Below are positions 32,556 to 39,951 of a stretch of 47,189 bases of DNA, piece by piece. Position numbers and translations under genes: made by a program. The notes beneath the pieces were generated by a model. That model saw nothing but the letters and a program-made list of their open reading frames with translations. It was not told the DNA's origin and did not search any database. Position 1 is the first letter of the stretch; each line of letters starts with the position of its first letter. This DNA comes from an uncultured archaeon (GTDB taxonomy: Archaea; Iainarchaeota; Iainarchaeia; Iainarchaeales; Iainarchaeaceae): contig CABMIU010000044.1 in the NCBI GenBank assembly GCA_902386385.1, positions 1 to 47,189 on the forward strand. Reading direction: 5' to 3'.

Positions 32556-33440
32556 ATGACTTTATCAGAACCAGAAGTTTCAGAGGTCAGGTCGCTCCGC
32601 GAGAAGGGCTTTTCGTATCATCAGATTTCCGCTTCTTTGGGCGTGAGCCCTGCAACTGCTTTGAAATATTCATGCTCGGTTGAGTTAAGCGAAAGTGCAA
32701 GTGAATTGCTCGCAGACCTTGAGTTGCGCAACTGGGGGAAGTTCGCCAAAAAGTATTCCGCGGAAAAGGAAATCGTGCACCCCCTTTTGGATGAGGATTT
32801 CGCGAATTTGCTTGGGCACTTGTTTTTTGACGGTTCGGTTTTTACCTGCAATGGGAAATTTGTCTTAAATTATACTAATGCTTCAAAAGTCGCGATTGAT
32901 GAATTCATTTCTCTGCTTTGGAAGTGCTTTCGCCTGAAACCTGCAATAATTCAGCTTTTGCAGAGAAATAATTTGCCTATTTTTCAGGTCGAGTGCTACT
33001 CGAAAAAAGCTTACACCTTTTTAAGGTCAATTTCGCCTTCTTTCAGCACCTCAAAAAATGCTCGCGTGCCAGGGTTGATTATGACCTCCAACGATTCAAT
33101 AAAATCTGCTTTTTTGATGGCTTTTTGGGACGACGAGGGGTGCATAACCCACAATGGTCAATTGGAAGGGTGTTCCGTGAGTGAAAGCATGATTGATGAT
33201 TTGATTGTTATGCACCGTGGTTTTGGCATTGAATGCAGAAAACTTGTTTGTAATGGCCATGAAAGGGCGCCATTATACCGTATTGTCATTAAAAAGAGCA
33301 AATCCAATTTTGCACGTTTTATCGCCAAAGCCGGGTTCCAGCATGCCATTGTGGCAAAAGGGCACCACATAGGTAAGGCTAAAAAAGACCTTCTATTGGA
33401 AAAGTTCATAGAAGCCTATAATATTTCGGCTTCTGATTAG
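32556..33440 (+). CDS. LAGLIDADG homing endonuclease-like protein with HTH
   Basis: A 294-residue protein. Residues 5-40 form a helix-turn-helix (EVRSLREKGFSYHQISASLG). Two LAGLIDADG motifs follow: LLGHLFFDGSVF near residue 85 and FLMAFWDDEGCI near residue 185, each with an acidic residue at the catalytic spot. One chain therefore carries both halves of the active site. Such enzymes cleave long, specific sites and spread introns; here it is free-standing and its TAG is 1 nt before tRNA-Lys(CTT). The tRNA is likely transcribed through from this gene. TTTATATTC 26 nt before the ATG indicates a leaderless mRNA. Confidence 0.8.
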   Translation: MTLSEPEVSEVRSLREKGFSYHQISASLGVSPATALKYSCSVELSESASELLADLELRNWGKFAKKYSAEKEIVHPLLDEDFANLLGHLFFDGSVFTCNGKFVLNYTNASKVAIDEFISLLWKCFRLKPAIIQLLQRNNLPIFQVECYSKKAYTFLRSISPSFSTSKNARVPGLIMTSNDSIKSAFLMAFWDDEGCITHNGQLEGCSVSESMIDDLIVMHRGFGIECRKLVCNGHERAPLYRIVIKKSKSNFARFIAKAGFQHAIVAKGHHIGKAKKDLLLEKFIEAYNISASD

Positions 33441-33441
33441 C

Positions 33442-33515
33442 GGGCCCGTAGCTCAGCCTGGTAGAGCACGACGCTCTTAACGTCGCTGTCGTGAGTTCAA
33501 ATCTCACCGGGCTCG
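33442..33515 (+). tRNA. tRNA-Lys(CTT)
   Basis: A 74-nt cloverleaf with acceptor GGGCCCG/CGGGCTC, D-arm GCTC/GAGC, anticodon stem CGACG/CGTCG and loop CTCTTAA (anticodon CTT). The T-arm is GTGAG-TTCAAAT-CTCAC and the discriminator is G. It has no intron. It differs from the tRNA-Lys at 36284 only in the anticodon arm. Confidence 0.96.
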
Positions 33516-33620
33516 CTTTCGCCTTTTTTCTTTTCTTGAGAAGAAAAGAAAAAAGCCGAGCCAAAAAAGAAAAGAACGGCTTCGCGGAAAAGCTTGGTCA
33601 AAAAGAAAAAGAACCGCCCA
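33516..33620 (+). repeat. Purine/pyrimidine hairpin repeat, copy 3
   Basis: A perfect 15-bp hairpin (33523-33537 with 33541-33555, GAG loop) begins 8 nt after tRNA-Lys(CTT). It is followed by AAAAAAGAAAAGAACGGC, TTCGCGGAAAAG and another AAAAAGAAAAAGAACC tract. The segment AAAAGAACGGCTTCGCGGAA is shared with copy 4. Confidence 0.7.
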
Positions 33621-33667
33621 CGCTTGTTTCTCACCTTTTTTTAATCCGTTCTTTTGAATCCCTTATT

Positions 33668-36121
33668 ATGGCTAAAAATGAAAAACTCGGGTCCAAAGCC
33701 GCAAAGCCGGCAAAGCCCGTTGCCGAAGCTGCACGGTCTGAAAAGCCCAAGGCGGAATTCGTGAGGTCTCAAAAGGTCAATGCAGGAGACGTGCGCCCGG
33801 ACGAGGCGCCCCTTAAGGAGCAGTGGCCTGACAACGTCGCAAGGAAAATTATCGAGGCCAAAGGTGACCTTCCGGGGTATACAATAGCTGCTGGCATCAC
33901 CCCGAGCGGTGTCGTGCACATCGGCAATTTCAGGGAAATAATCACAGTTGACCTCGTTGCCCGCGCCCTGAAGAAGCTCGGGAAAAAAGTAAGGTTCATT
34001 TATTCCTGGGACGATTATGACGTTTTCAGGAAGATTCCCGCGAATTTCCCGCAAAAGGAGATGCTTGAGAAGTATTTGCGCCAGCCGATTGTTGATGTTC
34101 CCGACCCTTTTGTTGGGGCGGACGGCAAGCCCTGCCATTCGAGCTACGCGGAGCACAATGAAAAGGCGGTTGAGGATGTTCTCCCGCTGCTTGGCGTTTC
34201 CCCGATTTTCCTAAATCAAGCCAAGAAATACCGCGCCTGCGAGTATGCTGAGGGCATGAAAACCGCTTTGCAGAACAAGGGCAAGGTCAAGGCAATCCTT
34301 GACGAGTGGCGTGCAGAGGACCTTGAAGGAATATGGAACCCGGTGAGGGTTTTCTGCAGCAAGTGCAACACCGACCGCACGACAATAACCAATTATGACG
34401 GCAATTATACGCTCGCTTATTCATGCGAGTGCGGCTTCAGCGAGTCTTTTGATTTCAGGAAGAAAGGGATTGGCAAGCTGCAGTGGCGCGTTGACTGGCC
34501 GATGCGCTGGGCTTTCGAGAAGGTAACATTCGAGCCTTCGGGGAAGGAGCATTCCTCGCAGGGCGGCAGCAACACCACTGCGGAGGAAATCGTGAAGGCG
34601 GTTTGGGGTTACGAGCCGCCTTTCCACATAATGTATGAGTTCATTGCAATCAAGGGCACTGGAGGGAAGATGTCCAGCTCCAAGGGCAACACCGTTGACC
34701 TGAAGGAGATGATGTCTGTGTATGAGCCTTCCGTAATCCGCTACCTTTTTGTGCGCCCCATCCCTTCCAAGGCATTCGATGTTTCTTTTGACGGCGACGT
34801 TATAACGTTTTACGAGGCCTTTGACCGCCTTGAGCGTGTCTACTTCGGTGTTGAGCCTGCGAAGGAATCCGAGCTTGAGCAGCTGAAGAGCATTTACGAG
34901 TTCAGCGCCGTGGAGATTCCGAGGGGGATGCCTTTCCAGCCGAGCTTCAGGCACATAACGACAATCCTCCAGCTGAACCTGCTTGACGAGAAGAAGGCTT
35001 TTGGCTATTTCAGGAATGAGGTGAAAAGCAGTTTCGACGAGGCGCGGTTGAGGGCGAGGATTTCGTGCGCAAAGTACTGGCTGATGAATTATGCGCCTGA
35101 CCAGTTCCTTTTCAGGGTCCAGGATTCGGTGAGCGATGCAGCCCTTTCAATGCCGCAGCTGCACAAGGATGCGCTCCGCGAGTTCGCCGGCAAGCTGAAT
35201 GGCGGGATGGATGAGGAGAAGCTTGGCTCTGTTTTCAAGGAAATTTCTGAAAAGAGGCAAATCCCTATTGCGGATTTGTTCAGGTCCGCTTACATGGTGC
35301 TTGTAAACAAGGAGCGCGGCCCCAAGCTCTTCAACCTGGTCGGGCATGTCGGTGCTGAAACGCTCAAAAAGCTCGTGGCTGAGCTGAATTCGAGGAAGCT
35401 CGAAAAAAAGCACGAAATAAACCTGCCCGGCCTGAAGCAGCTCAAGGCAAAGTCGGATTTCGAGGTTTCCCCTGCTGTCAGGGCAAAGTTTCCTTCCCTG
35501 CGCGTTGGCGTTGTTGTCGTGGAGGGCATTGACAATTCACAGAAATCTGATGAAATTGTAACTCTCATAAGGTCCCAGGAGGCTTCCCTGCGCGAAAAGT
35601 ATTTCGGCAAGGATTTCGCTTCACTGAAAGGCATAAAGGCCTGGCGCGATGCATACTCCGCTTTCGGGGCGAAGCCGAAGGAATACAGGTCCTCGGTTGA
35701 ATCCCTTGTGAGGCGTGTCCTGAAGGGCGACCCGTTGCCGTCAATAAACCCGCTCGTAGACCTTTACAATTGCATTTCAATAAAATATATTCTTCCTGCC
35801 GGCTCTGATGACCTCGGAAATGTTGAAGGCCCGGTACGTCTCCGCTTTGCGGATGGTGGGGAGCCTTTCATGAGAATCGGCTCTTCGGAGAACGACCCGG
35901 CATTAAATGGCGAGGTGATTTACTCTGACAATTCAGGGGCTTTGTGCAGGCGCTGGAACTGGCGCGAGTGTGACAGGACAAAGCTCACCGAAGATACCGA
36001 GAGGGCGATAATTTACGTTGAAAGCCTCAATGCAGATGACCGGCTGGCTGAAGCCGTTTCCGAGCTGGCTGAGCTTGCAAAGAAGCATCTCGGGGCGAAA
36101 GCGAGTGCATTCATTGTTTGA
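33668..36121 (+). CDS. lysS: Class I lysyl-tRNA synthetase fused to a B3/4 domain
   Basis: An 817-residue protein. Residues about 50-575 are class I LysRS: the HIGH-like PSGVVHIGN (79-87), zinc ligands near CSKC (230-233) and CECG (253-256), and KMSSSKG (334-340). Residues about 598-817 resemble the B3/B4 domain of PheRS beta and stand-alone B3/4 proteins, with FPSLRVGVVVVEGI, SVESLVRRVLKGDPLPSIN and NPLVDLYNCISIKYILP. B3/4 domains edit mischarged aminoacyl-tRNA, so the fusion could proofread tRNA-Lys. The first 45 residues are a basic, disordered extension. A TATA-like tract about 27 nt before the ATG at 33668 indicates a leaderless start. Both tRNA-Lys isoacceptor genes flank it. Confidence 0.93.
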   Translation: MAKNEKLGSKAAKPAKPVAEAARSEKPKAEFVRSQKVNAGDVRPDEAPLKEQWPDNVARKIIEAKGDLPGYTIAAGITPSGVVHIGNFREIITVDLVARALKKLGKKVRFIYSWDDYDVFRKIPANFPQKEMLEKYLRQPIVDVPDPFVGADGKPCHSSYAEHNEKAVEDVLPLLGVSPIFLNQAKKYRACEYAEGMKTALQNKGKVKAILDEWRAEDLEGIWNPVRVFCSKCNTDRTTITNYDGNYTLAYSCECGFSESFDFRKKGIGKLQWRVDWPMRWAFEKVTFEPSGKEHSSQGGSNTTAEEIVKAVWGYEPPFHIMYEFIAIKGTGGKMSSSKGNTVDLKEMMSVYEPSVIRYLFVRPIPSKAFDVSFDGDVITFYEAFDRLERVYFGVEPAKESELEQLKSIYEFSAVEIPRGMPFQPSFRHITTILQLNLLDEKKAFGYFRNEVKSSFDEARLRARISCAKYWLMNYAPDQFLFRVQDSVSDAALSMPQLHKDALREFAGKLNGGMDEEKLGSVFKEISEKRQIPIADLFRSAYMVLVNKERGPKLFNLVGHVGAETLKKLVAELNSRKLEKKHEINLPGLKQLKAKSDFEVSPAVRAKFPSLRVGVVVVEGIDNSQKSDEIVTLIRSQEASLREKYFGKDFASLKGIKAWRDAYSAFGAKPKEYRSSVESLVRRVLKGDPLPSINPLVDLYNCISIKYILPAGSDDLGNVEGPVRLRFADGGEPFMRIGSSENDPALNGEVIYSDNSGALCRRWNWRECDRTKLTEDTERAIIYVESLNADDRLAEAVSELAELAKKHLGAKASAFIV

Positions 36122-36283
36122 ATTCCGCCCTGTTCTTCAGGCTTTTTAATGTTTGTGCAGGGATTTCTTTTAGCCCAGGAAATCATTATTTCCTCCAAAT
36201 TAGCCCTTGCGGCGAAAGTCCAAGGCCTATTGAGTCCACAAAGGGACGAAGATAGGGCGCTCCCTTCGGGGCGCATGTTCGGA

Positions 36284-36357
36284 GGGCCCGTAGCTCAGCC
36301 TGGTAGAGCACCGGCCTTTTAAGCCGGCTGTCGTGAGTTCAAATCTCACCGGGCTCG
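36284..36357 (+). tRNA. tRNA-Lys(TTT)
   Basis: A 74-nt cloverleaf identical to the tRNA-Lys(CTT) upstream except for the anticodon arm CCGGC-CTTTTAA-GCCGG (anticodon TTT). Discriminator G, no intron, no encoded CCA. It is followed 9 nt later by a hairpin repeat. Confidence 0.96.
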
Positions 36358-36440
36358 TTCATCGCGTTTTTCTTTTTCTTGGGAAGAAAAAGAAAAACAC
36401 GAAGCAAAAAGAAAAAGAACGGCTTCGCGGAAAAGAAGGA
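36358..36440 (+). repeat. Purine/pyrimidine hairpin repeat, copy 4
   Basis: A perfect 15-bp hairpin (36366-36380 with 36384-36398, GGG loop) begins 9 nt after tRNA-Lys(TTT). The tail AAAAAGAAAAAGAACGGC then TTCGCGGAAAAG matches copy 3 almost exactly. The segment also lies just beyond the glnA stop codon on the other strand, so it could end transcription from both sides. Confidence 0.7.
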
Positions 36441-36459
36441 GAAACGCTTCGCCGAAGCC

Positions 36460-37794
36460 TCAAATCGCCTCGAGGTATCTTTCCATTTCCCATTTCGTGA
36501 CCTGCACCCTGTACTCGTCCCACTCGGCTTTTTTCATTTCGGCGAATTGCCTTGTGGTCCATTCCCCCAATGTCCCGCAGATCACTTTGTCCTTTTCCAT
36601 TTCCTCCACTGCTTCGCTCAGTGTTCCGGGCAGCGAGGCAATTCCCCTTTTCTTCTTCTGTTCTCCGTCTATTTCGTACAGGTTTTCCTCCATCGGCTCC
36701 GGCGGTTCCAGTTTGTTTTTGATTCCATCGAGGCCCGCAGCGAGCATCACGGCAAAGGCCAGGTAAGGGTTGCAGCTCGGGTCAGGGCACCTCAGCTCCG
36801 CGCGCGTTGCGCTCTCACGGCCCGGCGAAAAGCTCGGAATCCTTATGAGCGCCGAGCGGTTGGTCTGCCCCCAGCTTATGTATACAGGGGCTTCGTAGCC
36901 CGGCACGAGCCTCTTGTATGAGTTCACTGTCGGCGCCACTATTGCGGCGAGTGCCCGTGCGTGCGCGAGTTGTCCGGCAATGAAGTGCAGGGCTGTTTCG
37001 CTCAGCTTGTATTTCCCTTTCTGGTCGAAGAACGCATTCTTGCCTTTGCTGAAAAGGCTCTGGTGCACATGCATTCCCGAGCCATTGATGCCGAAGATTG
37101 GCTTCGGCATGAATGATGCATACAGGCCATGCATCTGCGCAACCGCCTTTGCCGTGTACTTGAATGCTATTACGCTGTCCGCGGATTTGAGTGCTTCGGA
37201 ATACTTGAAATCGATTTCCTGCTGCCCGAATGCGCATTCGTGGTGTGAAGCCTCTATTTCGAGCCCGAGATTTTCCAGTGAAAATATCATGTCGCGCCTG
37301 ACATCGGATGCCGAATCGCGCGGGGCAAAATCAAAGTAGCCGCCAATGTCGTGCGGTGCGGCAATGATTTTGCCGTTCTCGTCAGGCCTGAACAGGAAGA
37401 ACTCCAGCTCCGGGCCGGTGTTGTAGTCAAATCCCATTTCGACAGCGTTTTCAAGTGCCTTTTTCAGTATCCCCCGCGGGTCCCCTTCAAACGGCTTCCC
37501 GTTCGGCATGAAAACATCGCAAATCATCCTTGCTGTCTTGTGCCCGTTCCCGCTTTTCCATGGCAGGATTGCGAAAGTAGCTGCGTCCGGCTCCAGGAAC
37601 ATGTCGCTCTCGCATATCCTTGTGAAGCCCTCTATGCTGGAGCCGTCGAACCACACTCCACGTTCCAAGGCATCCTCAAGCTTGTGGTGCGGTATTGTCA
37701 CGCTCTTTATCGCGCCGTTGATGTCCGTGAACTGCATCTCAAGCAACTCTATGTTCTCCTTCTTTACTGCCTCAAGCACTTCGCTTTTTTCCAT
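36460..37794 (-). CDS. glnA: Glutamine synthetase, type I
   Basis: A 444-residue GSI enzyme making glutamine from glutamate, ammonia and ATP. It has FDGSSIEGFTRICESDM, the metal/glutamate site GPELEFFLF, the ATP-side region GINGSGMHVHQSLF, the flexible loop APTVNSYKRLVPGYEAP and RIPSFSPGRESATRAELR. Length and absence of the 25-residue insertion fit the I-alpha group used by archaea. The ATG follows GGAGGGGTT. It is divergent from the Lrp gene, which may regulate it in response to an amino acid; that is inference from position. Confidence 0.95.
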   Translation of the reverse strand: MEKSEVLEAVKKENIELLEMQFTDINGAIKSVTIPHHKLEDALERGVWFDGSSIEGFTRICESDMFLEPDAATFAILPWKSGNGHKTARMICDVFMPNGKPFEGDPRGILKKALENAVEMGFDYNTGPELEFFLFRPDENGKIIAAPHDIGGYFDFAPRDSASDVRRDMIFSLENLGLEIEASHHECAFGQQEIDFKYSEALKSADSVIAFKYTAKAVAQMHGLYASFMPKPIFGINGSGMHVHQSLFSKGKNAFFDQKGKYKLSETALHFIAGQLAHARALAAIVAPTVNSYKRLVPGYEAPVYISWGQTNRSALIRIPSFSPGRESATRAELRCPDPSCNPYLAFAVMLAAGLDGIKNKLEPPEPMEENLYEIDGEQKKKRGIASLPGTLSEAVEEMEKDKVICGTLGEWTTRQFAEMKKAEWDEYRVQVTKWEMERYLEAI

Positions 37795-37955
37795 CCAACC
37801 CCTCCGCCATGCCTGAAGAATGGTGGTTTTACGGCATTAATATAATTATTATAAAAAAAAGTTGTCAATTGTTCAAAAAATGCCCAGATTTTAAATGTTT
37901 TGTCTAATTATTTCCTTATTATTTGCCTTTTATTGAACATTTGTATGGTGGCCTT
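37795..37955. promoter_or_regulatory. Divergent glnA-lrp promoter region
   Basis: AT-rich tracts supply TATA-like boxes for both genes (TTAATATAATTATTATAA near 37836-37853 for glnA). TGTTCAA (37870-37876) and TTGAACA (37933-37939) are inverted copies flanking the second TATA region and may be Lrp sites. Confidence 0.45.
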
Positions 37956-38435
37956 ATGGAAAGCGACATGGTTGGCAAAATTCAGGAAACTGGAAGGATT
38001 GACAAAATCGATTCCGAAATAATAAACTGCCTCGAGGAGGACGCGCGCCTCTCGCTGCGAAAAATTGCGAAGGCTGTCGGCGTTTCAACCGCGACGGTTA
38101 TGCACCGCCTGAAGCGCATCGAGGGGCAGAATGCGATAAGGGCGTACTCCGCCCTGCCGGATTATGACAAATTGGGTTTTACTATCCAGGCAATAATCGA
38201 CATCATTGTCTCAAAGGGCAAGCTTTTCCAGGTTGAGAGGAAAATCGCCTCGCACCCTAATGTTGCCGCGGTGTATGATGTAACGGGCCACTTCGACGTC
38301 ATGGTTGTGGCTTATTTCAGGACGCGGCGCGGCCTCGATGAATTCATAAAGAAAATCCAGACCTACGATTTCGTCGAGAAAACCGAGACGCGAATAATCC
38401 TGAACACGATAAAGGAGGGGCCGGTGAGGGTTTAG
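37956..38435 (+). CDS. Lrp/AsnC-family regulator
   Basis: A 159-residue regulator. The N-terminal HTH (about 15-60) has DKIDSEIINCLEEDARLSLR and VGVSTATVMHRLKRIE. The C-terminal RAM/AsnC effector domain (about 75-159) has AVYDVTGHFDVMVVAYFRT and ETRIILNTIKEGP. These proteins form octamers that bind amino acids. It faces glnA across a 160-nt promoter region, as does LrpA-type control of nitrogen genes in other archaea. The ATG at 37956 is set by GGTGG just upstream. It ends in TAG. Confidence 0.9.
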   Translation: MESDMVGKIQETGRIDKIDSEIINCLEEDARLSLRKIAKAVGVSTATVMHRLKRIEGQNAIRAYSALPDYDKLGFTIQAIIDIIVSKGKLFQVERKIASHPNVAAVYDVTGHFDVMVVAYFRTRRGLDEFIKKIQTYDFVEKTETRIILNTIKEGPVRV

Positions 38436-38467
38436 GGTAATTGGTCAAATGATGATGGCCAAATAAT

Positions 38468-38686
38468 TTATCTTCCGCCTTGCGGTTTTTTTTGCAGTTT
38501 GTTTGCCTTCGGTCTTGCATTAAGGGCTGCTTCGAGTCTGGACTGCCAAAAAGTTGGGTTTCGAGAAACGGAATCAAACTGTATGGCCATTCTACGCAGC
38601 AATGCGATTTTATCTTTGGGCAGCGATGTTAACCTTGGATTTTGCAAAAAAGAGCGAAATTCTTGTTTCGGACCTAACTCTGACAA
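38468..38686 (-). CDS. Small basic protein
   Basis: A 72-residue basic reading frame starting at TTG with AGGAGG four bases upstream. It contains FLQNPRLTSLPKDKIALLRR and TFWQSRLEAALNARPK and ends in KKPQGGR. It is probably helical and could bind nucleic acid. No family is recognised. The good ribosome binding site is the main support; the frame could still be chance. Confidence 0.4.
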   Translation of the reverse strand: MSELGPKQEFRSFLQNPRLTSLPKDKIALLRRMAIQFDSVSRNPTFWQSRLEAALNARPKANKLQKKPQGGR

Positions 38687-38793
38687 TTGGCCTCCTATTT
38701 TGCCGGGTCGTTAGGGGGATTGCCAAATTAGCGTAATTTGAGCATCATTAACTGTTTGAGCAAACAGGTTTTTTGGTAGCATGCAATTTTGGT

Positions 38794-38841
38794 TTCCGCA
38801 CCGGCAAGGCACCCCCTCTCGGAAACGATTTATATTCCGGA
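38794..38841 (+). repeat. Shared 5' flank of the LAGLIDADG genes, copy 2
   Basis: CCGCACCGGCAA, CTCGGAAACG and TTTATATTC occur in the same order and spacing as at 32490-32544. TTTATATTC is 26 nt before the endonuclease ATG and is its TATA box. Shared sequence this far upstream suggests the two genes moved with their promoters. Confidence 0.65.
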
Positions 38842-38856
38842 TTTGTTTTTGTTTTC

Positions 38857-39618
38857 ATGGGCCTTGGGGAAGTGCTTTTGGATTTTGATGAGTTTGCAGC
38901 TTCCTATGAGAAACCCTATTTGTTTGATTTTAACAGGGTTCGGCATTGGTTCCCGCTTTCTGCTTCCGAGGATTTCGCTGGCTTGATTGGCGACTTGATG
39001 GGCGATGGCCATTTGCAGGCAAAGCCAAAGTGGAGGTTAGATTTCACTTCCAATTCCGCTGAAGAGCTTCAGAGATTTGGCTATGTTGTAAAAAACTTGT
39101 TCGGTGTTGATGGCAAAATAAGGGCCTGCACAACAAATTGCTATGGCACAATGAATTACGGCGTAAATTGCAAGCCGTTGGCAAGGCTGATGGTTCTTTG
39201 CGGTGTCCCTTCAGGTTCGAAGCCTGACAAAGTGTACCAGATTCCAAAGTGGATTCTTGGCAACAAAGCGTATTTCAGGAAATTCGTTTCAAGGTATTTT
39301 ACCTGCGAGGGCTCGGTTGATATGCACGGGGCGATTTCATTGGCCATTTTCAAGGAAGAAAGTTTGGTCGAAAATGGAATTGGCTTTTTGAGTGACATCA
39401 GATTAGGCCTTGACCGGTTTTTTGATGTGCAGACTGAGAAGCCATTTCTTTGGAGCCGGTTGTCTTATAGGAAGGAGAAGCCGCCTTCAAGGGGTATAGT
39501 GTTGAAAATAAGGCGCAGGCGTTCCTTGTTGGCATTTTACAAGAACGTCGGTTTTGAAAGTCTGGAAAAAAATTTGAAACTGAATGCCTTGCTGGAGCGC
39601 CAAGGGAATGTTTTATAA
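38857..39618 (+). CDS. LAGLIDADG homing endonuclease-like protein
   Basis: A 253-residue protein. The first LAGLIDADG motif is clear (FAGLIGDLMGDGHL near residue 45, with the catalytic Asp). The second is degenerate (FRKFVSRYFTCEGSV near residue 150, Glu in place of Asp). A basic C-terminus (LKIRRRRSLLAF) probably contacts DNA or RNA. There is no N-terminal HTH, unlike the copy at 32556. It ends 40 nt before the intron-bearing tRNA-Phe gene, suggesting a link with the tRNA introns either as a homing enzyme or as a maturase-like RNA binder. The TATA spacing indicates a leaderless ATG. Confidence 0.75.
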   Translation: MGLGEVLLDFDEFAASYEKPYLFDFNRVRHWFPLSASEDFAGLIGDLMGDGHLQAKPKWRLDFTSNSAEELQRFGYVVKNLFGVDGKIRACTTNCYGTMNYGVNCKPLARLMVLCGVPSGSKPDKVYQIPKWILGNKAYFRKFVSRYFTCEGSVDMHGAISLAIFKEESLVENGIGFLSDIRLGLDRFFDVQTEKPFLWSRLSYRKEKPPSRGIVLKIRRRRSLLAFYKNVGFESLEKNLKLNALLERQGNVL

Positions 39619-39658
39619 AATACTCCCAGTACCTTTATGTGAGAATGCATTCTTGGTT

Positions 39659-39865
39659 GGGAAGGTAATAAATCAAACAGTTTTATGCTTGTTGATTTAC
39701 CTATTGCTCAGCCTGGGAGAGCACTCGACGGGCACAAGCGCCATTTAATGGCTTGTTTTGCTCGGGTGAAGCTGAAGATGGGGCAATGGGGCGGAAGCTT
39801 CATTGTTAATCTTCATTGCCTCTTCAGGTACCGGGGTGTCGCGGGTTCAAATCCCGCCCTTCCCA
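39659..39865 (+). tRNA. tRNA-Phe(GAA) with three introns
   Basis: Exons 39659-39667, 39706-39727, 39771-39777 and 39830-39865 join to a perfect 74-nt tRNA-Phe. Acceptor GGGAAGG/CCTTCCC, D-arm GCTC/GAGC, anticodon stem CTCGG/CCGGG with loop CTGAAGA (GAA), T-arm GCGGG/CCCGC, discriminator A. Introns lie at positions 9/10 (38 nt), 30/31 (43 nt) and 37/38 (52 nt). Intron 2 has a standard bulge-helix-bulge (CACT:GGTG, 3-nt bulges, inner helix CGGGCA:TGCTCG). Intron 3 has CTGA:TCAG with bulges AGA and GTA. Intron 1 is a relaxed form with AGG:CCT and inner helix TAAATCAA:TTGATTTA. Confidence 0.88.
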
Positions 39866-39951
39866 ATTTTTCTTTTTTTTGCTTAAATCGTTTCCAAATA
39901 ATTCTTTCCCCTCCCAGCGCTTCCTTTTAATTCGTTTCCGCGCAGATATTT

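Noticed and set aside
39685-39930. 81-codon frame over the tRNA-Phe introns
   Set aside because: It runs through tRNA exons and introns and has no coding pattern; the tRNA explains the sequence.
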